NCBI GenBank assembly: GCA_040881945.1
Contig: JBBECF010000207.1
Location: 1 to 10,627, forward strand
DNA from: JBBECF01 sp040881945
GTDB taxonomy: Bacteria; Pseudomonadota; Alphaproteobacteria; Dongiales; Dongiaceae
Direction of reading: 5' to 3'
DNA length: 10,627 nucleotides
The notes under the pieces were generated by a model. That model was not told where the DNA came from. It worked only from the letters and a program-made list of their open reading frames with translations, and searched no databases. Below, piece by piece: positions 1 to 6,232 of the stretch. A program made the position numbers and the translations under genes. Position 1 is the first letter of the stretch. Each line of letters starts with the position of its first letter.

Positions 1-94
1 CGGCCTCGGCGGCGGTGTAGGCGACGGCGCCGCGGGGAACCGCGACGCCGTACTTCGCCATCAGGCCCTTGGCCTGATATTCGTGAATGTTCAT
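1..94 (-). CDS. sucC: Succinyl-CoA synthetase (ADP-forming) beta subunit, N-terminal part only
   Basis: Only the first 31 codons are in the window; the rest lies beyond the left edge. The visible start, MNIHEYQAKGLMAKYGV, is the typical SucC opening, the beginning of the ATP-grasp domain. SucC pairs with SucD to convert succinyl-CoA, ADP and phosphate to succinate, ATP and CoA in the cytoplasm. The ATG at 92-94 is chosen because it gives exactly this conserved N-terminus; the ribosome binding site is weak (AGGT about 4 nt upstream). It follows mdh and a small basic ORF on the same strand, as in the common alphaproteobacterial mdh-sucC-sucD order. A promoter of its own is possible at 161-188. 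The identification rests on family recognition of a short segment, but the match is distinctive. Confidence 0.9.
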   Translation of the reverse strand, partial: MNIHEYQAKGLMAKYGVAVPRGAVAYTAAEA

Positions 95-160
95 CGACCT
101 GCGCGCGCGGTTGAAGTTATTGGCGGCGGCACCCGAGGCGCCGGCCAGAGCGCGGCGCGC

Positions 161-188
161 AATGTACCAGCTTTGGGAGGCGGTGCAA
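161..188 (-). promoter_or_regulatory. Candidate sigma70-type promoter for sucC
   Basis: Read on the minus strand: TTGCAC (183-188), a 16-bp spacer, then TACATT (161-166), preceded by TGG as in an extended -10. It lies 67 bp upstream of the sucC start, in the 168-bp space after the small basic ORF. If used, sucC could be expressed apart from mdh. Seen by motif only. Confidence 0.4.
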
Positions 189-209
189 GCGCAAGCCCCC
201 TTCTTGCGC
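189..209 (-). terminator. Perfect 7-bp hairpin between the basic mini-ORF and sucC
   Basis: GCGCAAG (189-195) and CTTGCGC (203-209) form a perfect stem with a 7-nt loop. On the minus strand it lies 54 bp after the mini-ORF stop and directly upstream of the candidate sucC -35 box. There is no T-tract, so it may be a weak terminator, an mRNA-stabilising stem, or nothing. Confidence 0.3.
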
Positions 210-262
210 CAGAGCCGGGTAGCCGCCGCCGCAGGTCGTCAGAACGGAATCGGATGCGCCTG

Positions 263-388
263 TTATGCGGTCTTGCGCTTCGCCTTCCGTTTCGCGGTCT
301 TCTTCTTCGCGGCCTTCCGCTTCGGCGCCTTCTTCTTGGCTGCCTTCTTGGCGGCCGCCTTGGCGGTCTTTCTCACAGGCTTCTTCAT
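263..388 (-). CDS. 41-residue Lys/Ala-rich basic protein, histone H1-tail-like
   Basis: A tiny protein with 18 Lys, 4 Arg and 12 Ala in 41 residues and no acidic residue (net charge about +22). It is built of KKAAKK/KRKAAKKK-like repeats, the composition of bacterial histone H1-like tails that bind DNA or RNA without a fold. It has no Cys, membrane segment or recognisable globular domain. Support for it being a real gene: its ATG overlaps the mdh stop (TGATG, one shared base), and a good ribosome binding site (GAGGAGA) lies about 6 nt upstream inside the end of mdh, so it should be translationally coupled to mdh. It sits between mdh and sucC on the same strand. The nucleic-acid binding role is inferred from composition only. 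A low-complexity ORF like this could also be a chance reading of biased DNA, but the RBS and overlap argue against that. Confidence 0.65.
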   Translation of the reverse strand: MKKPVRKTAKAAAKKAAKKKAPKRKAAKKKTAKRKAKRKTA

Positions 389-1350
389 CAATTGTCTCCT
401 CGTTGCAACTTCCTCACCGTATCGATGAGGCCCCTGACGGCCGAGACCGATTTGTCGAACAGGACCTTTTCGGCCCTGCCGAGATCGATCTCGACCACTC
501 TCTCCACGCCGCCGGCCCCTAGTACCACCGGCACGCCGACATAGAGACCCTTGACCCCGTACTGGCCGTCCAGATAGGCGGCACAGGGCAGCACGCGCTT
601 CTTGTCCAGCAGGTAGGCTTCGGCCATCTGGACGGCGGCGGCCGCCGGGGCATAGAACGCGGACCCGGACTTCAGCAACCCGACGATCTCCGCGCCGCCG
701 TCGCGCACGCGCTGGACGATCGCATCGAGTCGCTTTGCCGTGGTCCAACCCTTCTTCACCAGGTCCGGCAACGGAATGCCGGCCACGGTCGAATAGCGAA
801 TCAACGGCACCATCGTATCGCCATGACCGCCGAGCACGAAGGCGCTGACGTCCTCGACCGAGACCTTCAGCTCTTCGGCAAGGAAGTAGCGGAAGCGCGC
901 GCTGTCGAGGACGCCGGCCATGCCGACGACCTTGGCGTGCGGCAGCCCGCTCGCCTCGCGCATCACCCAGACCATGGCGTCGAGCGGATTGGTGATGACG
1001 ATGACGAAGGCCTTGGGGCAATGCTTCTTGATCGCCTGGCCGGCGGCGGCGACGACCTTGGCGTTGACGCCGAGCAGATCGTCGCGGCTCATGCCCGGCT
1101 TGCGCGCGATGCCGGCGGTGACGATCACCACGTCGGCGCCCTTGATGTCCCGATAGTCGTTGCTGCCACGGTAACCGGCGTCGATGTCTTCGATCGGCGT
1201 CAGCTGCGCGAGGTCCAGCCCCTTACCCTGCGGCACGCCGTCGACGATGTCGAAGAGCACAACGTCGCCGAGCTTCTTGAGGCCGATCAGCAGCGCCAAG
1301 GTGCCGCCGATATTGCCGGCGCCGATGAGTGCGATCTTCCTGCGCGCCAT
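388..1350 (-). CDS. mdh: Malate dehydrogenase (NAD-dependent, LDH-like type)
   Basis: Oxidises L-malate to oxaloacetate with NAD+ in the cytoplasm (TCA cycle). The 320-residue protein has the usual length. The Rossmann motif GAGNIGG is at residues 10-16 and the NAD-ribose acidic residue D34 is in VLFDI. Substrate arginines R83 and R89 lie in the mobile loop region (IARKPGMSR). ITNPLDA is around 119-125, D149 and R152 are in LDSARFR, and the catalytic H176 is in GGHGDT. The ATG at 1348-1350 gives the standard MARRKIALIG start, with GGAGG nine bases upstream; a GTG one codon earlier (1351-1353) is an alternative with 6-nt spacing. The gene is followed directly by the basic mini-ORF (one-base overlap) and then sucC. 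The window also holds sdhCDAB, so three lower TCA steps cluster here. Confidence 0.96.
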   Translation of the reverse strand: MARRKIALIGAGNIGGTLALLIGLKKLGDVVLFDIVDGVPQGKGLDLAQLTPIEDIDAGYRGSNDYRDIKGADVVIVTAGIARKPGMSRDDLLGVNAKVVAAAGQAIKKHCPKAFVIVITNPLDAMVWVMREASGLPHAKVVGMAGVLDSARFRYFLAEELKVSVEDVSAFVLGGHGDTMVPLIRYSTVAGIPLPDLVKKGWTTAKRLDAIVQRVRDGGAEIVGLLKSGSAFYAPAAAAVQMAEAYLLDKKRVLPCAAYLDGQYGVKGLYVGVPVVLGAGGVERVVEIDLGRAEKVLFDKSVSAVRGLIDTVRKLQRGDN

Positions 1351-1353
1351 CAC

Positions 1354-1607
1354 GCCTCACCTCCGATCCGGGTCGCCGACACGGTCAATGAGATATATCC
1401 TCTTGACAGCCACGACACACTATCAGTGGTGTTCCTACGCTCATTCAACCGCAATAGCAAGTAGATCTCGCATCATCGCGCGACGGTCGCGACGACGACC
1501 GGCGTCGCGCGACATCGCCGTGCGCGCACGCGTCCTCTTGCGGCGCCGCTCTAGCGGAACGCCGCTTCCGTCACTATCCTGTCGTCTTCCCGACGGAGGA
1601 GAGTCAG
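1354..1607. other. Divergent intergenic region between mdh and the DUF6494-like gene
   Basis: No gene seen. The part near mdh is AT-richer (ATATAT at 1393-1398) and contains TTGACA at 1403-1408 and the small dyad CACTATCAGTG (1418-1428). I could not pair any of these with a convincing second promoter box. The middle holds a CG-repeat patch: TCGCGCGAC at 1476-1484 and again at 1505-1513, flanking the palindrome GTCGCGAC (1486-1493). For the plus-strand gene, TATCCT at 1575-1580 could be a -10 box (no good -35), followed by the ribosome binding site GGAGGAGAG at 1595-1603. Confidence 0.4.
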
Positions 1608-1814
1608 ATGAACGAGGACACGTTCAACATGGAGCTGCGCAAGTTCCTCAAGCGCGTCGGCGTCACCTCGCAGCGCGAGATCGAGACGGCGGTGCGCGCG
1701 GCGCACGCGGCCGGCAAGCTCGCCGGCAAGAAGGACGTTGCCGTGAAGATGACGTTGACCATCGACAGCCTGGGGCTGCGCCACGAGGTCGACGACAAGA
1801 TTTCCGTCGCCTGA
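1608..1814 (+). CDS. Small conserved protein, DUF6494-like
   Basis: A 68-residue soluble protein opening MNEDTFNMELRKFLKRVGVT. It is rich in charged residues, predicted mostly helical, and has no Cys, signal peptide or membrane segment. The opening, the SQREIE.AVR stretch and the closing LTIDSLGLRHEVD segment resemble a small family of unknown function found in proteobacteria that I know as DUF6494. I base this on memory of the pattern, not on a search. The start is well supported: a strong ribosome binding site (GGAGGAGAG, 1595-1603) sits at good spacing from the ATG. It is the only plus-strand gene in the left half of the window. It is divergent from mdh and convergent with sdhB, whose stop lies 29 bp away. 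No function can be assigned. Confidence 0.8.
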   Translation: MNEDTFNMELRKFLKRVGVTSQREIETAVRAAHAAGKLAGKKDVAVKMTLTIDSLGLRHEVDDKISVA

Positions 1815-1831
1815 GGCCCGGGCCGCGGCCT
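1814..1831. terminator. Possible short hairpin between convergent gene ends
   Basis: AGGCC (1814-1818) and GGCCT (1827-1831) can pair around an 8-nt GC-rich loop in the 29 bp between the DUF6494-like stop and the sdhB stop. The location suits a bidirectional terminator, but there is no T-tract on either side and GC-rich DNA makes such stems by chance. Confidence 0.25.
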
Positions 1832-1843
1832 ACGTCCCGCGGC

Positions 1844-2617
1844 TCAGCGCCGCGCCACCATCAGCTTCTTGATCTCGGCGATGGCCTTGGCCGGGTTGAG
1901 GTCCTTGGGGCAGGTCTTGGTGCAGTTCATGATGGTGTGGCAGCGGTAGAGGCGGAACGGGTCCTCGAGCGCGTCGAGACGCTCGCCGGTATGCTCGTCG
2001 CGGCTGTCGACGATCCAGCGATACGCCTGCAGCAGGATCGCCGGGCCGAGAAAGCGATCGCCATTCCACCAATAGCTGGGACAGGAGGTCTGGCAGCAGA
2101 AGCACAGGATGCATTCCCACATGCCGTCGAGGCGGGCGCGCTCGGCCGGCGACTGCGGCCGTTCGCGCGCCGGCGCCGGCGTCTGGGTCTTGATCCACGG
2201 CTCGATCGCGGCGTACTGGGCGTAGGCGTGATTGAGATCGGGCACCAGGTCCTTGACCACCGGCATGTGCGGCAGGGGATAGACGCGCACCTCGCCCGGC
2301 ACGTCGGCGATGGCCTTGATGCAGGCCAGCGTGTTGGTGCCGTCGATGTTCATGGCGCAGGACCCGCACACCCCCTCGCGGCAGGAGCGGCGGAAGGTGA
2401 GCGTCGAATCGACCTCGTTCTTGATCTTGATGAGCGCGTCGAGGACCATCGTGCCGCAGTCGGCGAGGTCGATCGTGTAGCTGTCGACGCGCGGGTTGCC
2501 GCCGGCGTCGGGGTCCCAGCGGTAGATGCGGAAGGTCTTCGGCCGCGCCGCATCGGGCGCCGGCCAGGTCTTGCCGGGGCGGACCTTCGAGTTCGTAGGC
2601 AGTGTGAATTGCACCAT
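1844..2617 (-). CDS. sdhB: Succinate dehydrogenase iron-sulfur subunit
   Basis: SdhB carries electrons from the flavin in SdhA to ubiquinone in the membrane via three Fe-S clusters. All cluster ligands are visible in this 257-residue protein: C79, C84, C87 and C99 for [2Fe-2S] (CREGVCGSCAM); C169, C172, C175 and C236 for [4Fe-4S]; and C179, C226 and C232 for [3Fe-4S]. The spacing between the second and third cysteine groups is the same as in E. coli SdhB. The N-terminal plant-type ferredoxin domain covers roughly 26-120, and the helical ferredoxin domain about 150-250. SYWWN follows the second group, as is usual. The ATG at 2615-2617 gives the family-typical start, although the ribosome binding site upstream is weak. 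Last gene of sdhCDAB, 37 bp after sdhA, and convergent with the small plus-strand gene. Confidence 0.98.
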   Translation of the reverse strand: MVQFTLPTNSKVRPGKTWPAPDAARPKTFRIYRWDPDAGGNPRVDSYTIDLADCGTMVLDALIKIKNEVDSTLTFRRSCREGVCGSCAMNIDGTNTLACIKAIADVPGEVRVYPLPHMPVVKDLVPDLNHAYAQYAAIEPWIKTQTPAPARERPQSPAERARLDGMWECILCFCCQTSCPSYWWNGDRFLGPAILLQAYRWIVDSRDEHTGERLDALEDPFRLYRCHTIMNCTKTCPKDLNPAKAIAEIKKLMVARR

Positions 2618-2654
2618 TGGTGGGTTCGACCCTATTCCTCGTAGCCCGGCCGTC

Positions 2655-4520
2655 TCAATACACCCGCGCCTTGGGCGGGAAGGACTGGACTTCGTTGGTC
2701 AGCGGTTGCAGGCGGACCGGCCGGTAGTCGAAGCGCGGCCGGCCGTCCGGCCCGCACCAGACCAGCGTGTGCTTCAGCCAATCGGCGTCGTCGCGGTCGG
2801 GGTAGTCTTCGCGCGCGTGCGCGCCGCGGCTCTCGGTCCGGTTCAAGGCCGAGGCCATCGACACGACCGCCTGATAGAGCAGGTTGTCGAGCTCGAGCGT
2901 CTCGACCAGGTCGCTGTTCCAGATCATCGAGCGGTCGGCGACGCTGAGATCGCCGCGCTTGGCCCAGCTTTCGGCCAGCTTGGCGCAGCCCTGCCCGAGC
3001 AGCTCGGCGGTGCGAAACACGCCGCAGTCGGACTGCATGATCTTTTGCATCTCCAGGCGCAGCGCGGCGGTGCGCATGCCGCCGTCGGCGTGGCGCGCGC
3101 GGTCGAGGCGGGCCAGCGCCATCTCGCCGGCGTCGCGCGGCAGCGGCCGGTGCGCCTCGCCCGGCGCGATCAGCTCGGCGCAGCGGCGGGCGGCGGCGCG
3201 GCCGAAGACGATGATGTCGAGCAGCGAGTTCGAGCCGAGCCGGTTGGCGCCGTGCACCGAGACGCAGGCGCCTTCGCCGATCGCCATCAGGCCCGGCACG
3301 ACGCTCTCCGGGTCGCCGGCGCGTAGGTTCACGACCTCGGCGCGGTGGTTGGTCGGGATGCCGCCCATGTTGTAGTGGCAGGTCGGCAGGACCGGGATCG
3401 GCTCCCTGGTCACGTCGACCCCGGCGAAGATGCGCGCCGTCTCGGCGATGCCGGGCAGGCGCTCCTGGATCAACGCCGGGTCGAGGTGTTCGAGGTGCAG
3501 ATTGATGCGGTCCTTGTCCGGGCCGATGCCGCGGCCCTCGCGGATCTCGATGGTGACGGCGCGGCTGATCACGTCGCGCGAGGCGAGGTCCTTGGCCGAA
3601 GGGGCATAACGCTCCATGAAGCGTTCGCCTTCGGAATTGGCGAGATAGCCCCCCTCGCCGCGCGCCCCCTCGGTGATCAGGCAGCCGACGCCGTAGATTC
3701 CGGTCGGATGGAACTGGATGAACTCCATGTCCTGCAGCGGCAGCCCGGCGCGCAGCGCCATGGCGTTGCCGTCGCCGGTGCTGCTATGGGCCGAGGTCGA
3801 GGAGAAGTAGACGCGGCCGTAGCCGCCGGTCGCCAACACCGTTACGTGGGCGCGGAAGCGATGGATCGTGCCGTCGTCGAGGTTCCAGGCGACGACGCCG
3901 CGGCAGGCGCCGTCCTCGTCCATGATCAGGTCGAGGGCGAAATATTCGATGAAGAACTCGGCGGCGTGCTTCAGCGCCTGCTGGTAGAGGGTGTGCAGGA
4001 TGGCGTGGCCGGTGCGGTCGGCGGCGGCGCAGGTGCGCTGCGCCGTGCCCTCGCCGTAGCGCGTGGTCATGCCGCCGAACGGGCGCTGGTAGATCTTGCC
4101 GTCCGGCGTGCGGCTGAACGGCACGCCGTAGTGCTCGAGCTCGATCACCGCCGGGACCGCCTCGCGCACCATGTATTCGATGGCGTCCTGGTCGCCGAGC
4201 CAGTCCGACCCCTTGATCGTGTCGTACATGTGCCAGCGCCAGTCGTCCTCGCCCATGTTGCCGAGCGACGCGCTCATCCCGCCCTGGGCCGACACGGTGT
4301 GGCTGCGGGTCGGGAAGACCTTGCTGATGCAGGCGGTCCGCAGGCCCTTCTCGGCCATGCCGAAGGTGGCGCGCAGCCCGGCGCCGCCGGCGCCGACCAC
4401 GACCACGTCGTAGCTGTGATCGACGACCGTGTAGGCGCTGCCGGAGATCCGGCCGAGCACCGTCGTGTTGCCGGCCGCCTCGCCGTTGCCGGCGCCGGCG
4501 CCTGTGCTTTGCGGGGCCAT
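2655..4520 (-). CDS. sdhA: Succinate dehydrogenase flavoprotein subunit
   Basis: Oxidises succinate to fumarate with covalently bound FAD, on the cytoplasmic face of complex II. The 621 residues show the FAD dinucleotide motif VVVVGAGGAGLRA from about residue 39. The FAD-linking His is H74 (RSHTVSAQGG). HPTG is at 271-274, the catalytic arginine R287 is in TEGARGEGG, and substrate-side H382 is in CHYNMGG. HGANRLGSNSLLD follows at about 423-435, and the C-terminal helical region ends in RVY. The start at 4518-4520 adds a Gly/Ala-rich leader of about 25 residues before the conserved SGSAYTVVDH. The spacing fits: the sdhD stop is 6 bp upstream and GGAGA within the sdhD end can serve as ribosome binding site. 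It is the third gene of sdhCDAB. Confidence 0.98.
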   Translation of the reverse strand: MAPQSTGAGAGNGEAAGNTTVLGRISGSAYTVVDHSYDVVVVGAGGAGLRATFGMAEKGLRTACISKVFPTRSHTVSAQGGMSASLGNMGEDDWRWHMYDTIKGSDWLGDQDAIEYMVREAVPAVIELEHYGVPFSRTPDGKIYQRPFGGMTTRYGEGTAQRTCAAADRTGHAILHTLYQQALKHAAEFFIEYFALDLIMDEDGACRGVVAWNLDDGTIHRFRAHVTVLATGGYGRVYFSSTSAHSSTGDGNAMALRAGLPLQDMEFIQFHPTGIYGVGCLITEGARGEGGYLANSEGERFMERYAPSAKDLASRDVISRAVTIEIREGRGIGPDKDRINLHLEHLDPALIQERLPGIAETARIFAGVDVTREPIPVLPTCHYNMGGIPTNHRAEVVNLRAGDPESVVPGLMAIGEGACVSVHGANRLGSNSLLDIIVFGRAAARRCAELIAPGEAHRPLPRDAGEMALARLDRARHADGGMRTAALRLEMQKIMQSDCGVFRTAELLGQGCAKLAESWAKRGDLSVADRSMIWNSDLVETLELDNLLYQAVVSMASALNRTESRGAHAREDYPDRDDADWLKHTLVWCGPDGRPRFDYRPVRLQPLTNEVQSFPPKARVY

Positions 4521-4526
4521 GTACGG

Positions 4527-4919
4527 TCAGTCTCCGAAGGCGATGACCAGGAGGGCGATGACCGAGGCCAGGGCGAGGGCGAGGCACGCGAACTTGGCCA
4601 GGATGATCGCGGCGAACTTCAGGCCCTCGTGATGGACGTAGTCCTCGAGGACGACCTGGAAGCTGAGCTGCGCATGATTGAACGTCGCCCCGACGACGAG
4701 GATCATCAGCCCGACGTTCAGCGGCGCCCCCAGCCAGGCGGAGACGGCGGCATGATCGGAGCCGGCCAGGCCGACGATCGAGGCGACGAACCAGATCGTC
4801 AGCGGCACCAGCGCCAACGCGGTCAGCCGCTGCGTCCACCAGTGGTGCACGCCGTCCTTGGCGGCGCCGAGGCCGCGCGCCCGGGCCAGCTCGGTGCGGA
4901 AGGTCGGGCCGTCCGTCAT
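4527..4919 (-). CDS. sdhD: Succinate dehydrogenase membrane anchor subunit
   Basis: A 130-residue integral membrane protein that, with SdhC, anchors complex II, binds heme b and forms the ubiquinone site. Three hydrophobic segments lie at about 33-52, 65-82 and 103-127. The signature NHAQLSFQVVLEDYVH gives heme ligand H82 and quinone-site D93-Y94, with the same His-to-Asp-Tyr spacing as E. coli SdhD (H71, D82, Y83). The ATG (4917-4919) overlaps the sdhC stop as ATGA, so translation should be coupled. The stop lies 6 bp before sdhA. A longer in-frame reading upstream exists but would run back over sdhC and is not credible. Confidence 0.95.
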   Translation of the reverse strand: MTDGPTFRTELARARGLGAAKDGVHHWWTQRLTALALVPLTIWFVASIVGLAGSDHAAVSAWLGAPLNVGLMILVVGATFNHAQLSFQVVLEDYVHHEGLKFAAIILAKFACLALALASVIALLVIAFGD

Positions 4920-5305
4920 GGCATCATCCCATAGCCCAGGGCCCAAGACGCCAGCGTCGCCACGATTGTGAAGACGATGAGCGCCCGGCCCGAGGCATAG
5001 ACCGCCGGCAGCCCGAGCCCAAAGCCGGCGTCCCAGAACAGATGACGGACGCCGTTCCCCAAATGGTAGAAGAGCGCGATGGTCCAACCGAACAGCAGCA
5101 GCCGGCCGAGGAACGAGCCGATCAGCTCCTGCGCCGTCGCGAACGCGGCCGGGCCGGCGGCGGCGGCGATCAGCCAGTACACTAGCAGCAGCGTCCCGCC
5201 GCCGAGCCCGACGCCGGTCAGCCGGTGCAGGAACGACAGCACCGAAGTGAGCTGCGGCCGGTAGATCTGCAGATGCGGCGACAGCGGCCGGTCGTGTGTC
5301 GGCAT
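4916..5305 (-). CDS. sdhC: Succinate dehydrogenase cytochrome b556 subunit
   Basis: First gene of the operon: a 129-residue membrane subunit with three hydrophobic segments (about 33-50, 65-83 and 105-125). The N-terminus RPLSPHLQIYRPQLTSVLS is characteristic of the alphaproteobacterial/mitochondrial SdhC type. S24 and R28 in SFLHR match the quinone-site Ser and Arg of E. coli SdhC (S27, R31). H81 in YHLGNGVRH matches the axial heme ligand H84. The ATG at 5303-5305 has the ribosome binding site GAGAGGGGA about 8 nt upstream, in a leader of roughly 50 nt from the promoter at 5365-5393. The stop overlaps sdhD by 4 bp. Confidence 0.96.
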   Translation of the reverse strand: MPTHDRPLSPHLQIYRPQLTSVLSFLHRLTGVGLGGGTLLLVYWLIAAAAGPAAFATAQELIGSFLGRLLLFGWTIALFYHLGNGVRHLFWDAGFGLGLPAVYASGRALIVFTIVATLASWALGYGMMP

Positions 5306-5364
5306 GATCGATTCCCCTCTCGGCGCTCCGGCGCGGTCGCGGCCGGCGCGGCGGAGCCTGAGGT

Positions 5365-5393
5365 GATTTAGTCCGCCCTCCGGGGCGAGTCAA
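5365..5393 (-). promoter_or_regulatory. sigma70-type promoter of sdhCDAB with a dyad in the spacer
   Basis: On the minus strand: TTGACT (5388-5393), a 17-bp spacer, then TAAATC (5365-5370), close to the housekeeping consensus and 60 bp before the sdhC start. The spacer contains a perfect 5-bp inverted repeat, CGCCC (5374-5378) and GGGCG (5383-5387), with a 4-bp centre. A protein bound there could control the promoter. Confidence 0.75.
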
Positions 5394-5425
5394 CGCCGGC
5401 GCCCGCCGCGACGCGTCTTCGGCCA

Positions 5426-5514
5426 TGTGGACAATTCTGTGAATAACCTGTGCGAGAATTGTGCGATTCTCGAAGTTTTACTCACAGAAATCTATCCGAT
5501 CGCGAAGTTTTACT
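5426..5514. promoter_or_regulatory. Cluster of dyads, direct repeats and DnaA-box-like words upstream of sdhC
   Basis: This AT-richer stretch lies 33-121 bp upstream of the sdh -35 box. Directly visible elements: TGTGGACAA (5426-5434), one mismatch from the DnaA consensus TGTGNATAA, and TGTGAATAA (5438-5446), an exact match, 12 bp apart. There is a perfect 8-bp dyad, ACAATTCT (5431-5438) and AGAATTGT (5455-5462), and an overlapping perfect 7-bp dyad, CGAGAAT (5453-5459) and ATTCTCG (5466-5472). TGTGCGA occurs twice (5449-5455, 5460-5466). The 12-bp direct repeat CGAAGTTTTACT occurs at 5471-5482 and 5503-5514, 32 bp apart (three helical turns). This density suggests protein binding. It may be an activator/repressor region for sdh, a DnaA-titrating or origin-like site, or part of a dispersed repeat. 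The sequence alone does not decide. Confidence 0.5.
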
Positions 5515-6203
5515 GTTGCCTGCCTGGCGCGATCGAGGCAGGATTCGTCTCGGTACGCGAAAGCGTCGGATGATCGAAATCCTTCGCGTCCCGGTGGGTC
5601 GATTCCGGATCGCCGCCGGGGCTCCGCTCGACGGAGAGCGCCAGGGATCGCGAGCGTCCGTGGGCAGTCGCACGCCCTTCGGGGATGCGGCCGCCCGGCG
5701 CCGGTTGTGGTGTCATGGGAGGGCAGCCTCGCGTGGCGCCGTGATCGGGACGAGCGCGGGCCTTTCCTCGTGGAAGACCGTGTTCCGGCCGTCCCCCTGG
5801 CCTCCTGCCTGCGCAGAGGCCCGTGGGATCGGCGGCGGCGAGGCCGGCTTCGGCCGGGTATCGCCGAGATCTGCGCCGGGGTTCGCCCGAGCGGAGCGAT
5901 CCGCGATAACGGCGCGAGCGGGACTAGGGGTTCATCGAGGCGACGGCCGGCCTTCGTCGGGCCGGGGCCCCTCAGGGGGCCCGGCGCCATCGCGCGGTTG
6001 TTGTTTGGATTGCAAGGTCCGACGACGCTGGCGGGATGGCCGATCGAGCCCCGCCGCTTTTCCGTGCCGGAGCCCGGCCGGCTCCCGAGGCGTCAGGAGC
6101 GCCCTCTCCCGGGCGCGTTCGCGGTGGACCTTCGGCCCGTCGCACCTGACGCCTCTTTCCTTTATCAGGACGGATTCCGCAAATCAACAGGATTTAGTGG
6201 GGT
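5515..6203. other. 689-bp stretch without a convincing gene; hairpin-rich
   Basis: Long open frames exist on both strands, but their translations are Arg/Pro/Gly-rich, lack any recognisable domain and look like non-coding GC-rich DNA. Visible structure: inverted repeat CCTGCCT (5519-5525) and AGGCAGG (5536-5542); stem CCGGC/GGCCGG around a TTCG loop near 5841-5856; CGACG (5941-5945) and CGTCG (5955-5959) around GGCCGGCC; the strong hairpin at 5961-5985; and AAATC (6181-6185) with GATTT (6191-6195). One minus-strand frame (about 5478-5990) ends just beside the CGAAGTTTTACT repeat, and its C-terminal part looks less random than the rest. It could be a decayed gene, a structured RNA, or a copy of an intergenic repeat family; no promoter or RBS supports a protein. 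Confidence 0.5.
5961..5985. repeat. Strong 11-bp hairpin in the orphan stretch
   Basis: GCCGGGGCCCC (5961-5971) and GGGGGCCCGGC (5975-5985) pair with a single G-G mismatch around a TCA loop. It is the strongest stem in the 5515-6203 stretch. It is not followed by a T-run on either strand, so a standard terminator is unlikely. Confidence 0.6.
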
Positions 6204-6225
6204 GGGGTTGCCCATCCCCAACCCC
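6204..6225 (-). terminator. Hairpin just downstream of mch, terminator-like
   Basis: GGGGTTG (6204-6210) and CAACCCC (6219-6225) form a perfect 7-bp stem with an 8-nt loop. It begins 7 bp after the mch stop codon as read on the minus strand. No T-tract follows (ACCCCAC), so termination would be weak or need another factor; the position is what supports the call. Confidence 0.4.
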
Positions 6226-6232
6226 TTGGGGG

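Noticed and set aside
1403..1408. TTGACA as a -35 box for the plus-strand small gene
   Set aside because: The positions 16-18 bp downstream hold AGTGGT/GTGGTG-like sequence, not a -10 box, and the gene starts about 200 bp away.
1391..1428. mdh promoter and operator (ATATAT box plus dyad CACTATCAGTG)
   Set aside because: No acceptable -35 sequence lies 16-18 bp upstream on the minus strand, and the dyad arms are only 4 bp; noted in the intergenic entry but not called.
2619..2633. GGGTTCGACCC between sdhB and sdhA, resembling a tRNA T-arm
   Set aside because: The loop would be only 3 nt, not 7, and no acceptor, D or anticodon arms surround it.
5426..5446. Chromosomal replication origin
   Set aside because: Only two DnaA-like words are good matches, there is no AT-rich unwinding stretch of the usual kind, and none of the usual origin neighbours (dnaA, hemE, parAB) is present; kept only as a regulatory-cluster finding.
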